Below the pieces are notes generated by a model that saw nothing but the letters and a program-made list of their open reading frames with translations, searched no databases and was not told the DNA's origin. A stretch of DNA of 64,000 bases from assembly GCF_009389715.1 (NCBI RefSeq), contig NW_024067666.1, positions 3,699,001-3,763,000 on the forward strand, in the 5' to 3' direction. The position numbers were made by a program, and so were the translations under genes. This document shows positions 49,731 to 62,400 of the stretch, piece by piece (the stretch's first letter is position 1; each line of letters starts with the position of its first letter). The stretch is from Phoenix dactylifera (taxonomy: Eukaryota > Streptophyta > Magnoliopsida > Arecales > Arecaceae).

Positions 49731-50394
49731 GTTTCAGAACTCCTTCATACAGCTTCGAAGAAATGGTGCCCCCTCCCGTCCTCCACCTCCTTCAAAAGAC
49801 TTTACCTCTGTTGCCGATGAAATGAAGTGGAAACAGAAAAAAATTGGATCTTTACCCTAATACTGCTAACAAACAGAAGAAAACCAAGGGGGGAGTGGCC
49901 CAGCTCTTTCCTCTAACACACCATTCCCCAATTTTTTTCCACCGAAACAGATCAGAAAGCAGAGCTTCCAAGCAGAAAACGATGGATGGTTTGTTTTTCT
50001 TCCCCCACCAGTCGAAATAGTTTCTAGGCTTTGTATAAGACTCACAAAGAACTCAACCATATACTGTAAAAGGAAAAAAGGAGGCCTTTTGCTCCTTCCT
50101 CACTGGGATTTCGAGATAAAACTCAAGTATCGGAACCAAAAAGATTAAAAAAAACTTGGAGTGGAGTAGTATAGGCTTGAAAACAAATGCAGTGGAGTTT
50201 AAAAATAGGATTTTGGAGACAAACAAAGCAATGCAGACACTGAACAACAGAGAACAAGAGAAGATGGGGGAGGGAAGGAAGGACACACGCTCTCTCCTTC
50301 GAAACCTCGTTCTCAGAATTACCGCAAAGTATCCAATCTGAAGAGAATAAAGCGCAAGGATTGAGCCCTCCTCTCTCCTTTATCCCACTCCCCT

Positions 50395-50480
50395 CCCCCC
50401 TCTCTCTTTCTCTCTCTCTCTCTCACTCTCTGTCTCTCCTTTTTTTCTCTCTCTCTTCTTCCTACTCTCCCCCCCTCTCG
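50395..50480. repeat. CT-rich tract upstream of the 5-phosphatase gene
   Basis: CT-repeat sequence on the plus strand (GA-rich on the gene strand), about 670 bp upstream of the start codon. GA-rich tracts are common in plant 5' UTRs and core promoters, so this may mark the transcription start region. Confidence 0.6.
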
Positions 50481-50550
50481 AGGCCTTTTGCCCCAAATCC
50501 AAGGCCAACCCAGAACAGGGCAAGGCAATAAAAAAATATTTTTGAAATTT

Positions 50551-51339
50551 TAGTCATGGTTAAAAAAAAAAAAGTTAAAACAGAGCTGCCCGGCAGCCGC
50601 CCGGGCCAGGTCACACTCCTCAGTATCTGCCTCCCACCTCTTGCCCGCGGTCAGTTTGCTGCCCCCTGCTCCATTTCGCCTTCCTCCCATGGGGACAGGG
50701 GAAGAAAAAGCAGGCAGTGGGGTAAAAAAAAAGTTAAAGATGAGAGCGTATTTGAGAGGGAGATGCGGATACAAATCCCCTCTTCTTTTTCTTTTTTAAT
50801 AGTAAGTGTGGTGGTACGTATTTTTGTACGAATATGTGTGTTTTTTTAATGGTTCATTTTCTCAAATAGTTTTTTGCAAGAGCATAGGTAGGTATGTTTT
50901 GGTAGGTCTTTATTAGTGTGGGGTTTGTGAGGTGGTCTAGGGCAAGGGGAATGTTTAGAGAACCTTCCTTTTGGCATTGGGAACTGGGAGCTTTCCAGGG
51001 TTTTGAGGGTATTAGCCTTTGAGTAACCCTGCAACCCTATGGCTGTTGATGTGATCAGATGGTCCTAGAATGTTGGGCTGCATGGGGTTGGCCTTAGCTG
51101 AATCAATGGGCTACATCTTGTGTCTCTTATAGGGCTTTGATAGCTTATGAATGTTTGGTGGTGTTTTGAGACAACACAGCTTTTAGCATTGTTTGGATCC
51201 AGGATTTTGCCTAAGCTTATGGCTTTTGAGGAAGCAACATGGTTTGCTCATGTTCTTCAAAGCCAAAATCCAAATGCATGCACTGCAACTGGTTTGAGAT
51301 CTTGTTTGCAACCTTTGAGCCATAAGCTTTTACCCTACG
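50551..51339. other. Gene-free interval
   Basis: GC-rich at its left end (50580-50700), otherwise ordinary. No exon or RNA gene recognised. Confidence 0.4.
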
Positions 51340-51760
51340 CTCTCCGTGGTACAGCCTCATCCGATCAACTTCCAAGCTTTTACGAAATAGATCTCATCGC
51401 AGTTCTCCGGACCAGAGCCCTCGCTTGACCAACCCCGATAGACCGCATCCAATGTCGGAGACCGTGTCGGTCCCCGTGGCACGGTCTTAGATCGCGCAAA
51501 TCTAAGTCGCTGCAATCGAGTGAGAGCAATAATCTATCTCACGAGAGAATAAAATATATCGGGTTGACGGCGAAACACTTCAGGGGGAGGCTCATGGAGC
51601 CCATGCTTCCATTACCGAACGGGGGAGCCCCCATCGACAGGCTCGCTATTCTAGTGAAGGCTCCACTTAGATGCGGGCCCCAGATATGCGAATCTAAGGT
51701 GATCGAGAATTGTCCCAAGGTGCGATCGCTCGATGACTTGGCTCCAAATTAAGTGGACAA
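51340..51760. other. Locally GC-rich stretch of unknown origin
   Basis: A 0.4-kb stretch clearly richer in G and C than its surroundings, with a recurring GCGAATCTAAG-like word (GCGCAAATCTAAG near 51496 and ATGCGAATCTAAGG near 51690). No sustained coding frame and no termini found. Probably a fragment of a repetitive element. Confidence 0.3.
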
Positions 51761-54700
51761 AACCATGGTGACCGTCTTTCAAGTCCGAGTCTTCCAATGC
51801 TTCCATGGATGGATATCGAGCTCAATTGATTTCCCATCAACAAATCCTGTTAAGACTGCAATACACCATGACCAAATTTGCAAGAGTGGGGCTTTTTGGA
51901 ATGTATTGTTAGCCATTGACCTTGTGTTTTGGTGAGTCTCTGGAATCATTTGAGCCGATTGTAGAAAAAACTTTGCAAGGGCACACAAAGTTGTAGAGAG
52001 TGCTGGGCCCAACACCACTATGTTTGAAGATGACCCTCCTACCAACACCTTTTTTTTTGCCATCTGAGGTCCATTTTGATGATTCACCCCACCCATGGGC
52101 TTGAATGGGATCTATAGGGGACAGCATGGATCCAGATTCAATGAAGACATGATGATTGCATTACTCCAACACCTAAGGAGCATGACCTGGATACTATCTA
52201 CTTATGGACCCATGTAGGTCGCCGCATTCTCGACCATTCGATCGATCGGAAGAAAGACATCGAAGCCATATCGCTACGAACGTAGTGTTAAATAATCCAT
52301 AGGATCATCTGCTAAGGCTAATGATGCAAATAATAGTCTAGGGTCAAGACCTCAAAGCCAAGTAGTATATTAAACAAGACTAAATTTAACTGTTTGCTGA
52401 ATATGATAATCCAAGCAATGGTTTTAACCACATCATCACATGCGTCACCGGATAGTTCTTATTAAAAACAGAGCAGCACTTTGGTCCCTTGCCATATCCA
52501 CAATAAAGTTGCAGCATGTAACTTTTATCCGTATCTCTGATGAGGCCTATATATAAGGCAAATGGCTTGCCTCAGAAATAGCAAGTCAGCCTCATTTGAT
52601 GGCCATGCCTGAAACTCCCTCCAAAGCCTCTATTTCATTTGATGGGTAAAAAACTTAGTAGATGGGGCAATATGTGCCAATTTTGAATGATAGAAACTCC
52701 CCTGCCTAATGGAACTCTCTTCTGTTCCACTAGATCAAGAGTGCCAATTTTTCTTTATGTGACAGAAGTGTCTCCAATGTTTGCACATTTTGGGAGGGTT
52801 GTACAAAGAACAGAGCTAAATATGAGTCATTTCATAGAATTTGTGGGCGCATATCCAGCTGCTTCTGTGACAGCCTTGAATAATAACATGTCTTGTCACC
52901 AGGAGAGAGGTGATGCACATAGTGACATGATGCTACTATTTTGGTCGCACCTTAACCTTATCAGAAAGCTGCTATAAGTGCAATAATGTTTTATAACATT
53001 ATTTCCAAAATGCTGCTGCTGCATAAACAACATTATTATAGGTTAAAAGGTGTCAACAGACCAAAGTTGATAGAGCCACTTGCATGGATGGAAGAGACAT
53101 GGATTCCATCTCACCCTCACCTACCATCCTACTTCTCATCAAAAGAATTAAACTGTTCTAAAAGAAAAAAACATTACCATAGGTTGGTTTCCAGGTGTAC
53201 AATCCAATACACTCCCACCTCAAATTGTCTGTATTTTTTCCAATCTGCACCCGGCCCCAGATTTCTTTAGAGCTTAGGACCAAAGAGCATGACATTTAGA
53301 TTGGAGAGAGAGGAGGGCAGTCAAAGATCTATGGTCCGTGCTTTGGGCAGAGTATTTCTCGCACTCTCTCTTTTACTTTTTTCAGCTTTAAGACCTTCTT
53401 AGCAATCATATTTAGCTCTGGTCTTTAACGGTTTTTACCAAGTTTTGGCCTTGTGTTCTCCAGCTTGGCTTTTTCTCCATGTCATTTTCTGGGAGCTCTT
53501 CGTATTGAAAGGATTATTTCATGATATATGAACTCCAAACAAAGCCCTTTTGGTACCTCCTAAGTGGCCATGTCTGCAGATACTTTCCAGGTATTTAATA
53601 ACAGGAAGATGAATTTGTTTTTTTCTTCTCTCTCTCTCTCTCTTTCTCACACGCGCGCACACTCTCTCTCTCTTTTAGTCTTGTCTTCACAGCAAGAAAG
53701 GCAGATAAAACTCTCATTGGACCACTTGAATTGAAGAAAAGATGGGCCCTGTTTTGTCGATCAATTTCTTGATCAGAAGGCTACGAGCGAGATAAGATTT
53801 TGAGAACAGTTCCATTGTACCATCAGATGGCTGTTACGTAGTTGTCGAAGTTATTGGATCTTATGCTCGAAAGCATAGCCAATTATGAGTTCGGCAGTAT
53901 CTTAGACAAAAAGACCTGATATAAGTTTGTGATATCTAGCATTCATTTTGGAGTGTCAAGTCTAATATTGGCCTTCAGTCCATCAATATTTACTTGTAGC
54001 AATTTATCTTTATAGTTGGTAATGGCATTTGTGGCTGTGACTGATACTATTCATTCTTGTGAATGTGCATGCTAGGTTAGACTCTCTGCAAGGCAGAGGA
54101 GGGAGAAAGAAAAAAAAAAATCCTTGTTTCTCTCCATCATAAGCACAACAAAGCAATATTAGTTCATGGCAGAGCATGATTTATTTATTCTTACAACATG
54201 TACGTCAACTCAAGCTTCATGGTGATAAAATCCAGCAGAAACCTTTCTTCCGTTCTAGCTGAGCAACCACCACCTCCTTTTCACCTCCAAAATAAGGTGT
54301 CGAAGATGATGTCGTTGCATGCCACACTCTGCCCACAAAGAAGAAGAGAGGGCCAAATTTGTGAGTGGTGTTTCCCCACCCTCTCAGATGAGCTCCTGGT
54401 ACATGAATCAATCTATATCAAATTACGAAAACTGTGAGCATGATGAAACCATATTTCTCATGTTTTAATCTTTGTTGTATTAGACCAAGGTTAATCATAT
54501 ATAGCATATAATCGATAGCCATCTGTTCTTATTAGATGCACTTCCCTCATGCCCAGCATCACGCCTCCTTATAGCAAGCTGTTGGTTTTCTCGAGGAACA
54601 TGTTTTCTGAAATAAAAACACCGCAAGATGGAATGGATAAGAAACTTATTTTAAAAAGCATGAGAACTGTAGGTAGTTGGGACAGTTCACAAAACTCCAA

Positions 54701-57403
54701 GAACGCACACAATTGGATCAGAACAGTTCACAAATCTCTGAGAGGCACCCCAAGAATTTTTGCATCACAGCCGGATCGGTAGACAGTCATCCCAGCATTA
54801 TTCTGGTGGTAATATTACAGGCATTGGCCTCGTTTAACTATACACAGGCCAGCATCCATCAACTGAGATACAGCCAGCTTTTTGGGTTGCAGTGAAGTTT
54901 AGTTACTGCCAAGGTCAGTGAGTTCTTTTGGGGGTCTGAGTCAAGGGACCTATATAAAATTGACCTTTTTTATGCTGTTGACTTCACATTGTTGCTCATA
55001 TGAAGGCTGTTCTCTTATATTTATTGAATCATGACTTCAAAGAATCAAGACTTGTCAAATGGGTGGACATGTCACATAAAATAAGGGCCCTCGATTTATG
55101 GGCGAACTTAGGAATGGAAATCTATAGGCGTTTGGCATGAATTTTTGAATGAAATAGTTGAGAGAAACAGTGATTCAATGAGATTTCTTTGCTGAAGAAC
55201 AAACCATGATATCCAAAACAAGTCCTGAATGGCCGGGAACAGACAAGAGTGGGCATATATATGCTTTAGTGGACAGCAGGAAGCTTTGCACCATTCCATT
55301 ATTTAAGACACAGGCAAGTCCCTGTTTTTTGGTGAGAACTGAGTGAACCTGACTCCATGTAGTAAGATATTTGTTTGATGCTGAAGTATTCCTTCCAAAG
55401 AATCTCAGAAGATTCAAGTACGTAAGAATCAATTCCGAGTCCAGTTAGGATGCCTGTATTTCTTTGGGAGTTAATTCTCTCATGATGGATCTACATCCCA
55501 GAAACAGCTTCCTGTTCTTGATCAATCTCCATAGTAACTTTATGAATGAAAAATGAAATAACTGAAAATATCCTGGAAAGAAAGTAGCTGGTAAAATTAT
55601 TAGGTAAGCCTGGAATTTAAATATAGTAAACACTTATGTTGTCGCGTTAAAATTAATAGTAAAAATAAAGAGTAAAGCAACAAAAAATTTAATTTTTTTT
55701 TTCTTACTTAGTTTTTTTTTATCACCAATGTGATTCTCACTTTATGTGTCATCGAGAACCAAACTCGGCAAGAAAACCAGCCTGGGATAGCACTACAACT
55801 ATAGCAACCTAGGACATCACCCAAGAAAGCTATCGGATGGTGTTACTTAAGTTGTTTGATAGGCCATGGGAATCCTAGATCATTAACCTTGTAATACCAA
55901 AACTACTCATGATAAATTCCATATATTTCATAACTATTAAACAGAATTCTCAAATAAATCATAAAAAAATGCATATGAATATAATTTAAATTATCTAACC
56001 TGCCATTCTAAACTAATTCAACAAAATCAAAAATTAATCAAAATCTATCGAAGTAACTCCGGGTGATTGTCGGACTTTCCTAACTACAAGATTTTTTTTT
56101 AATAGGATTGTCATCCTTCTAGAAGAACATTTTTTTTGCCTGGAGACCAGCAATTTTTGAAATAATTTTTTTGCTAGATTGAGGAGCAATTTTATCCTCA
56201 AATTTCAACCCGGCATCACTGGCCCTGGAGTAATCTTGGAAACCAATCTTCAAGAACAGATTTAACATCACTAGGTTAGATGGTGAGAGAGGAGTGATTT
56301 CGAATCACCGCCTCATAGAATCACTAGGCTACAACCAATTACAGTGATCTTGTCACCTCCACCCACATCGACATTAATCTTGGGGTCATAACTCCATACC
56401 AAAAACCATCTAAGTGTCAACTCAAAATTAGAGAGAGGGACTAGAACTTGATGATGGGAAATGTCAAATTGGCAATGGACTCGGAAGTGTTAAAAATTGA
56501 GGTTTGGTGGAACATAGGAGGAACATTTTAGTGAAATGATAATAAAAATCATATATAACTTTTTGTTACGAGTCAGAATCCCCACTACTTTGAGAATAGA
56601 TAAATGAAAAAAAAAAATATCTAGTGTCCAAGCACCATATATCCCACATTATATGAGCAGCTGGTGGTGAGAGACCGACCAATTCTAAACTAGATATGAT
56701 TTGAACGCTATTAGCTTAGTTTAGCATAATTCAGATCTCTAAGAAGTAGAAAGGAAGTCCTTGGGAGCATATTTTTTGCATGCCATGTGTTATAAATCTC
56801 ACATGATGTGCATGGAAAAAACAGTGGAAACATCTTGTTAGATGGAAAAAAATAGCAATGTTTAATGAACCCAGACAGGGACCTGGAAGTCATATCAGCT
56901 GAAGTTAATATTTTTGAACTTGATTTGCAATTTGACTTGATGATACGACTTATGATCCTTCCATCTTTTAGGAACAGTAGTTTCTGAGATCAAAACTAAG
57001 GATAAAAAACCATGTTAGTGAGAGACTAAAGAATGCTTGCATCCAAACAGTATATATACGTATGTTGTGCCATTAATTATAAGAACAGAATGGTTGCTTC
57101 CTCCAAATTTTCGAAAGATTAACATTGTGAAGTAACATATTGGTCCATCTTATAGGACAGCAATTGAAATATATGTAGCATGCTTTATCTATACACCTGT
57201 AGATCCCTGTCACCTTTGGGTTCTATTAGGTGTGTTTTCCTTAAAACAGTGTAGGTCCACATTAACATGTCAATGGGAGAAGAGTACAATCTAAATCACA
57301 TCAAGTGTGAGAAGATCTAGCACTTCTTGTACGTCAGAATAATTTTCATCAAAATAGGACAGAAGCTAAATATATAGGCCATGGCACATGGAATAGTTTT
57401 TAT
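51761..57403. other. Gene-poor interval
   Basis: Over 5 kb without a convincing exon on either strand. Contains a TC/CA-rich microsatellite near 53627-53680 and several long T or A runs. The small frames present do not resemble known domains. Confidence 0.45.
53627..53676. repeat. TC/CA microsatellite
   Basis: Interrupted (TC)n with a short ACACGCGCGCACAC core. Confidence 0.85.
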
Positions 57404-57795
57404 TGTAACGACCTAGGACCTCATTCAAAATGACTAGCTGGAAGGTATTATTTAGATTTCTTAATCTTATATAAGTACCCAAGATCTACCCAGCAAATAA
57501 CCGGTGTGGGACTAAATACATGTCCTAACATCCTCGTCCGGTTAAAAGTTCAAATCCATTCAAATCTAATCATAAGCACTACGATCGGTCCATGGACAAT
57601 CCGAATGGATCCGTGTTGCAGTGTCCTCTAGTCCGCATAGGTTATGGATCGGGTCCGCTCTGATACCATTTGTAACAACTCAAGACCTCACCCAAAATGG
57701 CTAGCCGGAAGGAATTATTGGGATTCTTTGATTCTATATAAGTACCCAAAATCTATCCAGCAAACAAACGGTGTGAGACTAAACATATGCATGCA
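57404..57795 (-). mobile_element. TRIM-like miniature LTR element
   Basis: About 0.39 kb with two related ends: left LTR 57404-57530 (about 127 bp) and right LTR from 57671 to about 57795. Both open on the plus strand with TGTAAC and share CTAGC(C/T)GGAAGG and ATATAAGTACCCAA. The minus-strand primer-binding site TGGTATCAGAGC (57657-57668) sits two bases inside the right LTR, matching initiator tRNA-Met, and a purine-rich GGACGAGGA precedes the left LTR. The short LTRs and an interior of only about 140 bp without a frame are the hallmarks of TRIMs. The two LTRs differ at many sites, so the insertion is old; the right boundary is soft and no target duplication was confirmed. Confidence 0.8.
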
Positions 57796-59494
57796 CGAGT
57801 CCTTATTACAGTGATCATATTACGTTACTTGGAAATAAAGAGCAAACAAGAAACTTTTTGAACTCCTGCAAGAAAAAAGAATACTGAACATGTAAATTTA
57901 TCTGACATTGTGCTATAACAGACAAGCTGAACTCTCTCTGGAGCTTCGGTGCCTTGGGGCAGTGGAGATGGCTTAGAAGGACGGTCCCCATAGAAGCCTA
58001 TGAGCTTAAATTGTTGGAAAATTAGATGCACTGATGTTGTGACAAGAAACATGGCACTGCGCGCGGAGAATGCTTGCCACATAATTGACACATCACCTCC
58101 CTCTTATCCTCGTCACCTGGGAGAGAGACCAAGAACCAAGTGGAGCAGAATTAATGCCTCATGCCATCTTGGCTGTACAAGACTTTTTTTTTTTTGTTTT
58201 TCTCCTCTATGATTCGTTAGATGGTAAGTGGAAGAAATGATGGATTGTGTTAATGGAACAATTCCTCTTATGTTAGGCTGAAGTAGTATTACACCATAAA
58301 TCAAACTTCACCTTTGAATAGATATCTGTATGATGGTTTCTGAATTTGCCCGCTTACATCAAAGTTAAAATATTATGATGGATTATCTATAGAGTGCAAA
58401 TGTTGCATTTCTACAGGGGTTTCAAGCCATTGTTTGACTATCATTTTATATTTAGCTCTGGCATTAGTAGCATCATATATATTAGTCCCTTCCACACATA
58501 AAAATATACAAGTTAGGCCTGTTTTTGTTTAGCTGCCGGCTTCAGATGTCAGCAGTAACTAAATATAAAATGGCAGTCAATCCAGGGTCAGACATCAATT
58601 TTTCATTTATTCTTCTATATCGATAATTATAACAGTTTCTGAAACCTTCCAGTTTTTTTTTATAAAAGTTGCATTTTACATACACAGTGGGTACTTAGAT
58701 AATAGTCATCATTTCCTGAATAGAGCGTTGAGCAACAGAAATATCATTTGATCTCTTTGCACCATGTAATCAGCTTTACTTTTATCGAAATTTATTTTTT
58801 TTAAGAAAAAAACTTACACAGGTGATTAGCCATTTTGTTGCACCTATAATTCTGATCTTAAATGAAAAGTTTCATGAAAGAATTTTCTAGACCTAAAAAC
58901 TGTAACCTGTTTGATAAATGTTTACACAGTAATTGCACTAATTTCATCACTGATCCAATAGGTATCAAAATCTTCCAGCTAATTTTTATAAAAAAAGAGA
59001 GAGGAAAAATGAAAAAAGGATTCTCGTAACCATAATTTGAGTTGCTGAAAACTATCAGGCAACAGTAGGACTTGTACACTTTCCTCCTAGGTTCCTTTGA
59101 CATAAAAGCTGCATTACTCTAGGATCACACAAGCTCCCTATAATTTTGGTATCGTATGTATACTGATGATGAATGGCATTACAAGTAGGGTTTAAATCAT
59201 ACCACTATGACATGCCAATTGCTTGTCAAGGACATGATGAACTTTACAAACTACAATGAAAACAAAACCATGTTTATTATAAATAACAGTGTTAACCTTA
59301 TTAAAGTTACAAATAACTTCAAAATCCATGGACGGCTGCAGCGACAATCGTTGCAATAAACAATTTTCTGCCACCTGACTCAAAAGGAAGCTTTTCAGAT
59401 CATGAACTTTATGCCAGCAACTTGAAGGCATCACATCTGAAGCTCCTCAGATCCTACACGAACAAAGAAGGCAGTTGACAAAAGAAAAAGGACA
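57796..59494. other. Region 3' of the kinase gene
   Basis: No exon recognised; the part next to 59494 should be the 3' UTR of the minus-strand kinase gene. Confidence 0.4.
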
Positions 59495-62400
59495 TCATGG
59501 GCCACGAGATCGAATGAAGCAGAAGCATCCACGAGCCTGGTCTTCGGGTATCATTCCACCTCCTTTGCTTGTGTCCACTGCCTCCAAAAGCCTCACAACT
59601 TCATCCATGTCAGGTCGCTTATCTGGATTAGCATCGCAGCATTTTCGCATAATATTTGCCAAAGCACTTGGGCAACATCGAGGAATCTCTGGTCGTAAAT
59701 TCTGGCATATAATCAGAGAAAATTACAATGTTTAATGCTTCGTCTAAACTAAGTTGTGCTTCAAAAGTAAATTAATGAACAAGTTCATACTAGTCCTTAA
59801 TATGCCAATTTATTAAGATATTGTTTAGAAAACAAGTGAAAATGACAGCTTCGATTTGGCGTATGTCCGCTAGAAAGAACAAGGAATAAACCTGCCAAAC
59901 AACAGCAGAGGAGACTTCAGCAAAGCTGAGGTTAGGGTAAGGCATGTCACAGCAGTAGATTTCCCATAAACATATGCCAAAGCTGTAGACGTCACATTTT
60001 CTGTTGTAAGGCTTCCCATCAAGGACCTGGACATGAAATTTTGTAAGAATTCCTTGAATATCACAAACAAAAACTGATTTTTGTACTCCTGCAAAATGGT
60101 CTTGTTATCTGTCCTAAAATGATTCTTGTTAACATTATATATATTTATTCAGATACTGCATAACAATTTATCAAATATTCAGCTAGCCTGGTAAAAACCA
60201 AATAATTATTATAGTTCACAAATTTCATGCTACAAGAATAGTAAGATATCGGCAATACACACCTCTGGAGCCATGTACCCTAGGGTTCCCGTTTCACCGG
60301 TCATATCCCTGGGATTCTGAGCCTCAACACGAGCAACACCAAAATCAGCGATTTTAAGATTTCGATGGGCATCCAATAACATATTTTCAGTTTTGACATC
60401 ACGATGCACGATCTTTCTCGAGTGTAGATAGCTCAGTCTGAAAAATAACAAATGCTGCTTTAAAATGCACGTTTTGAGTATTCAACATTTTTATTACAAA
60501 AAAAAAAAAAATCATTATCAGTGCCATTTACCCTCTTGATAGATCCAACGCAAGCTGAATCACAATCTTATAGGCGAGTTTTTTTCGCCTATTTTTAATT
60601 AGATATTGCTTCAGCGTTCCCCCAGGAAGATACTCCACAACTACACAACATGCTCGAGCTGGAATGGTAGTCTGAACACTGTTCGTGGAATTTTTTGGTG
60701 GAATCTTAAGGTCTGCTGTTCCCATTGATGCTCCTATAAACTAAATGAGATTTGCAAGGATAGGAATGGAATGTCCATTAGTTCCCACATAAAGAGCAGA
60801 AAACAGCATGAAGCTCCTATACGAGTATTGATCCAAATAGACAATGAAACACCCTGAGGTTACATGCTTACAGTTCATATATAATGCAATTTAAAGCCGG
60901 AAAAGATTTAATAAACAATTAAATCTACAGTTCAGTAGTTTTGGAATTCAAGACCACGATATTGGTAAGGACATACATCACACATAATGACTACTACTTA
61001 AAACATACCCTGTCCAGATGTTTACCTTTGTAACATTTGGATGCTCAAGCTTATGCCAAACAGCAACTTCCTGTCGAAATGATGCCCTAAGAGCTGCAGT
61101 TTCAGCATTTGTGGCAACACCATCTTCTCCCCAGTCCAACAACTTCACTATAATATGAAAATTGATTATTTTGTAATGTTACATTTAAAATAATATAACA
61201 AGACTGTTTTATCAGTAAATAATCATTTGTAGCAGTGCTGAAACAAGTATGAACTGTTTGAAGATATTATCTTGTTTCACATAGACCAGTTTCTAGTAAA
61301 CTTTTTACTTTTCTTCAACATTTTTAGAGGTTTTTATTGCACAAATGTCCGTGAGGACTGCAAGCAGGTTAGAGATAAGGCTCGACCTTAAAATATCAAA
61401 TTCCTTAAAAAATGGGTCTAGATCAGGCCTGTCAACTGATATGCAATAAAATAACACGTAACAAAATGGAAGCAATATGAAGAATGCATTGAACAAGTTA
61501 GATTTATTAACAACCACATCTTAGTTTTATAAAACAGATGATCATATACCTGAGATTTATTAGAACAAACACATTAGGATTATGATAACAACACAAAGAA
61601 ACATACTGATTTTTCATCAATAGCCATATTTGCATACAGTAACTTAAGTTTTGATGTAAACTGGGAAAATCATGCATGCATTATCTTGAGATGGGTCACA
61701 TCTGTTTTGAATCTGGTCTCATATAACACAAACCAAGTCAAATTCTAAACACTTCAAAATTCATCATCTAATATTGGATCAGATTCAGGTAATTCGCTTG
61801 CAGCCCTATCTCCATGTTGAAGGAATCTAGGGTTGTTAGAATAAAGATCTGCTGAGCCTAATAATGTCTGAATTTCAGCAGAAATGGAAAAAAAAGATCA
61901 GTCGATTGGAAAGTTCAAGTGCACGAAGTTCCCTGCATGAAGAAATAACAACAGAATATTGAAAATTCTTCTTTAGGTAAAGGTTGCCAAATAAAGCCTC
62001 ATAGTATCTGTAATTAACATTATTGCCAGATATGGAAAATGTGTTTCCTAGTAAAAGAAATATTTTTATGGATGATAAGACACAGGCATTTTGCTAAAGA
62101 GAATCGTCGATGACAGTCAATATTCTAGGTGGGACATACATGCTTACATACATAGACATCACTGCAGAACAAAGCTAGAAGCTAGTACAAGAAGCAAAAG
62201 ATCTCCCAAATCCTTCTTGTAGAAATAACATAAACTTAAATAAAGTTCTAGATCAGATGTCTTTCTTTTAAGATCTTTGCGAGCAACTTACCAGTTAGAA
62301 CCACCTAATTGTTTTGTTGACAAATACTATTATCTGTTTAACAAGATCTGTATGAAATATTTTTATGCTCTAAATCACTGAAGAAATAGACAGTAGGATC

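Noticed and set aside
50319-50528. Frame rich in Arg, Glu and Lys on the minus strand
   Set aside because: Translation of the GA-rich microsatellite upstream of the 5-phosphatase gene.
52687-52977. 96-codon plus-strand frame in the gene-poor gap
   Set aside because: No recognisable domain, no neighbouring exons, and AT-rich surroundings with many similar chance frames.
57404-57795. Cassandra-type TRIM with a 5S rRNA-like promoter
   Set aside because: No 5S-like internal control sequence seen in the LTRs; only the general TRIM layout is supported.
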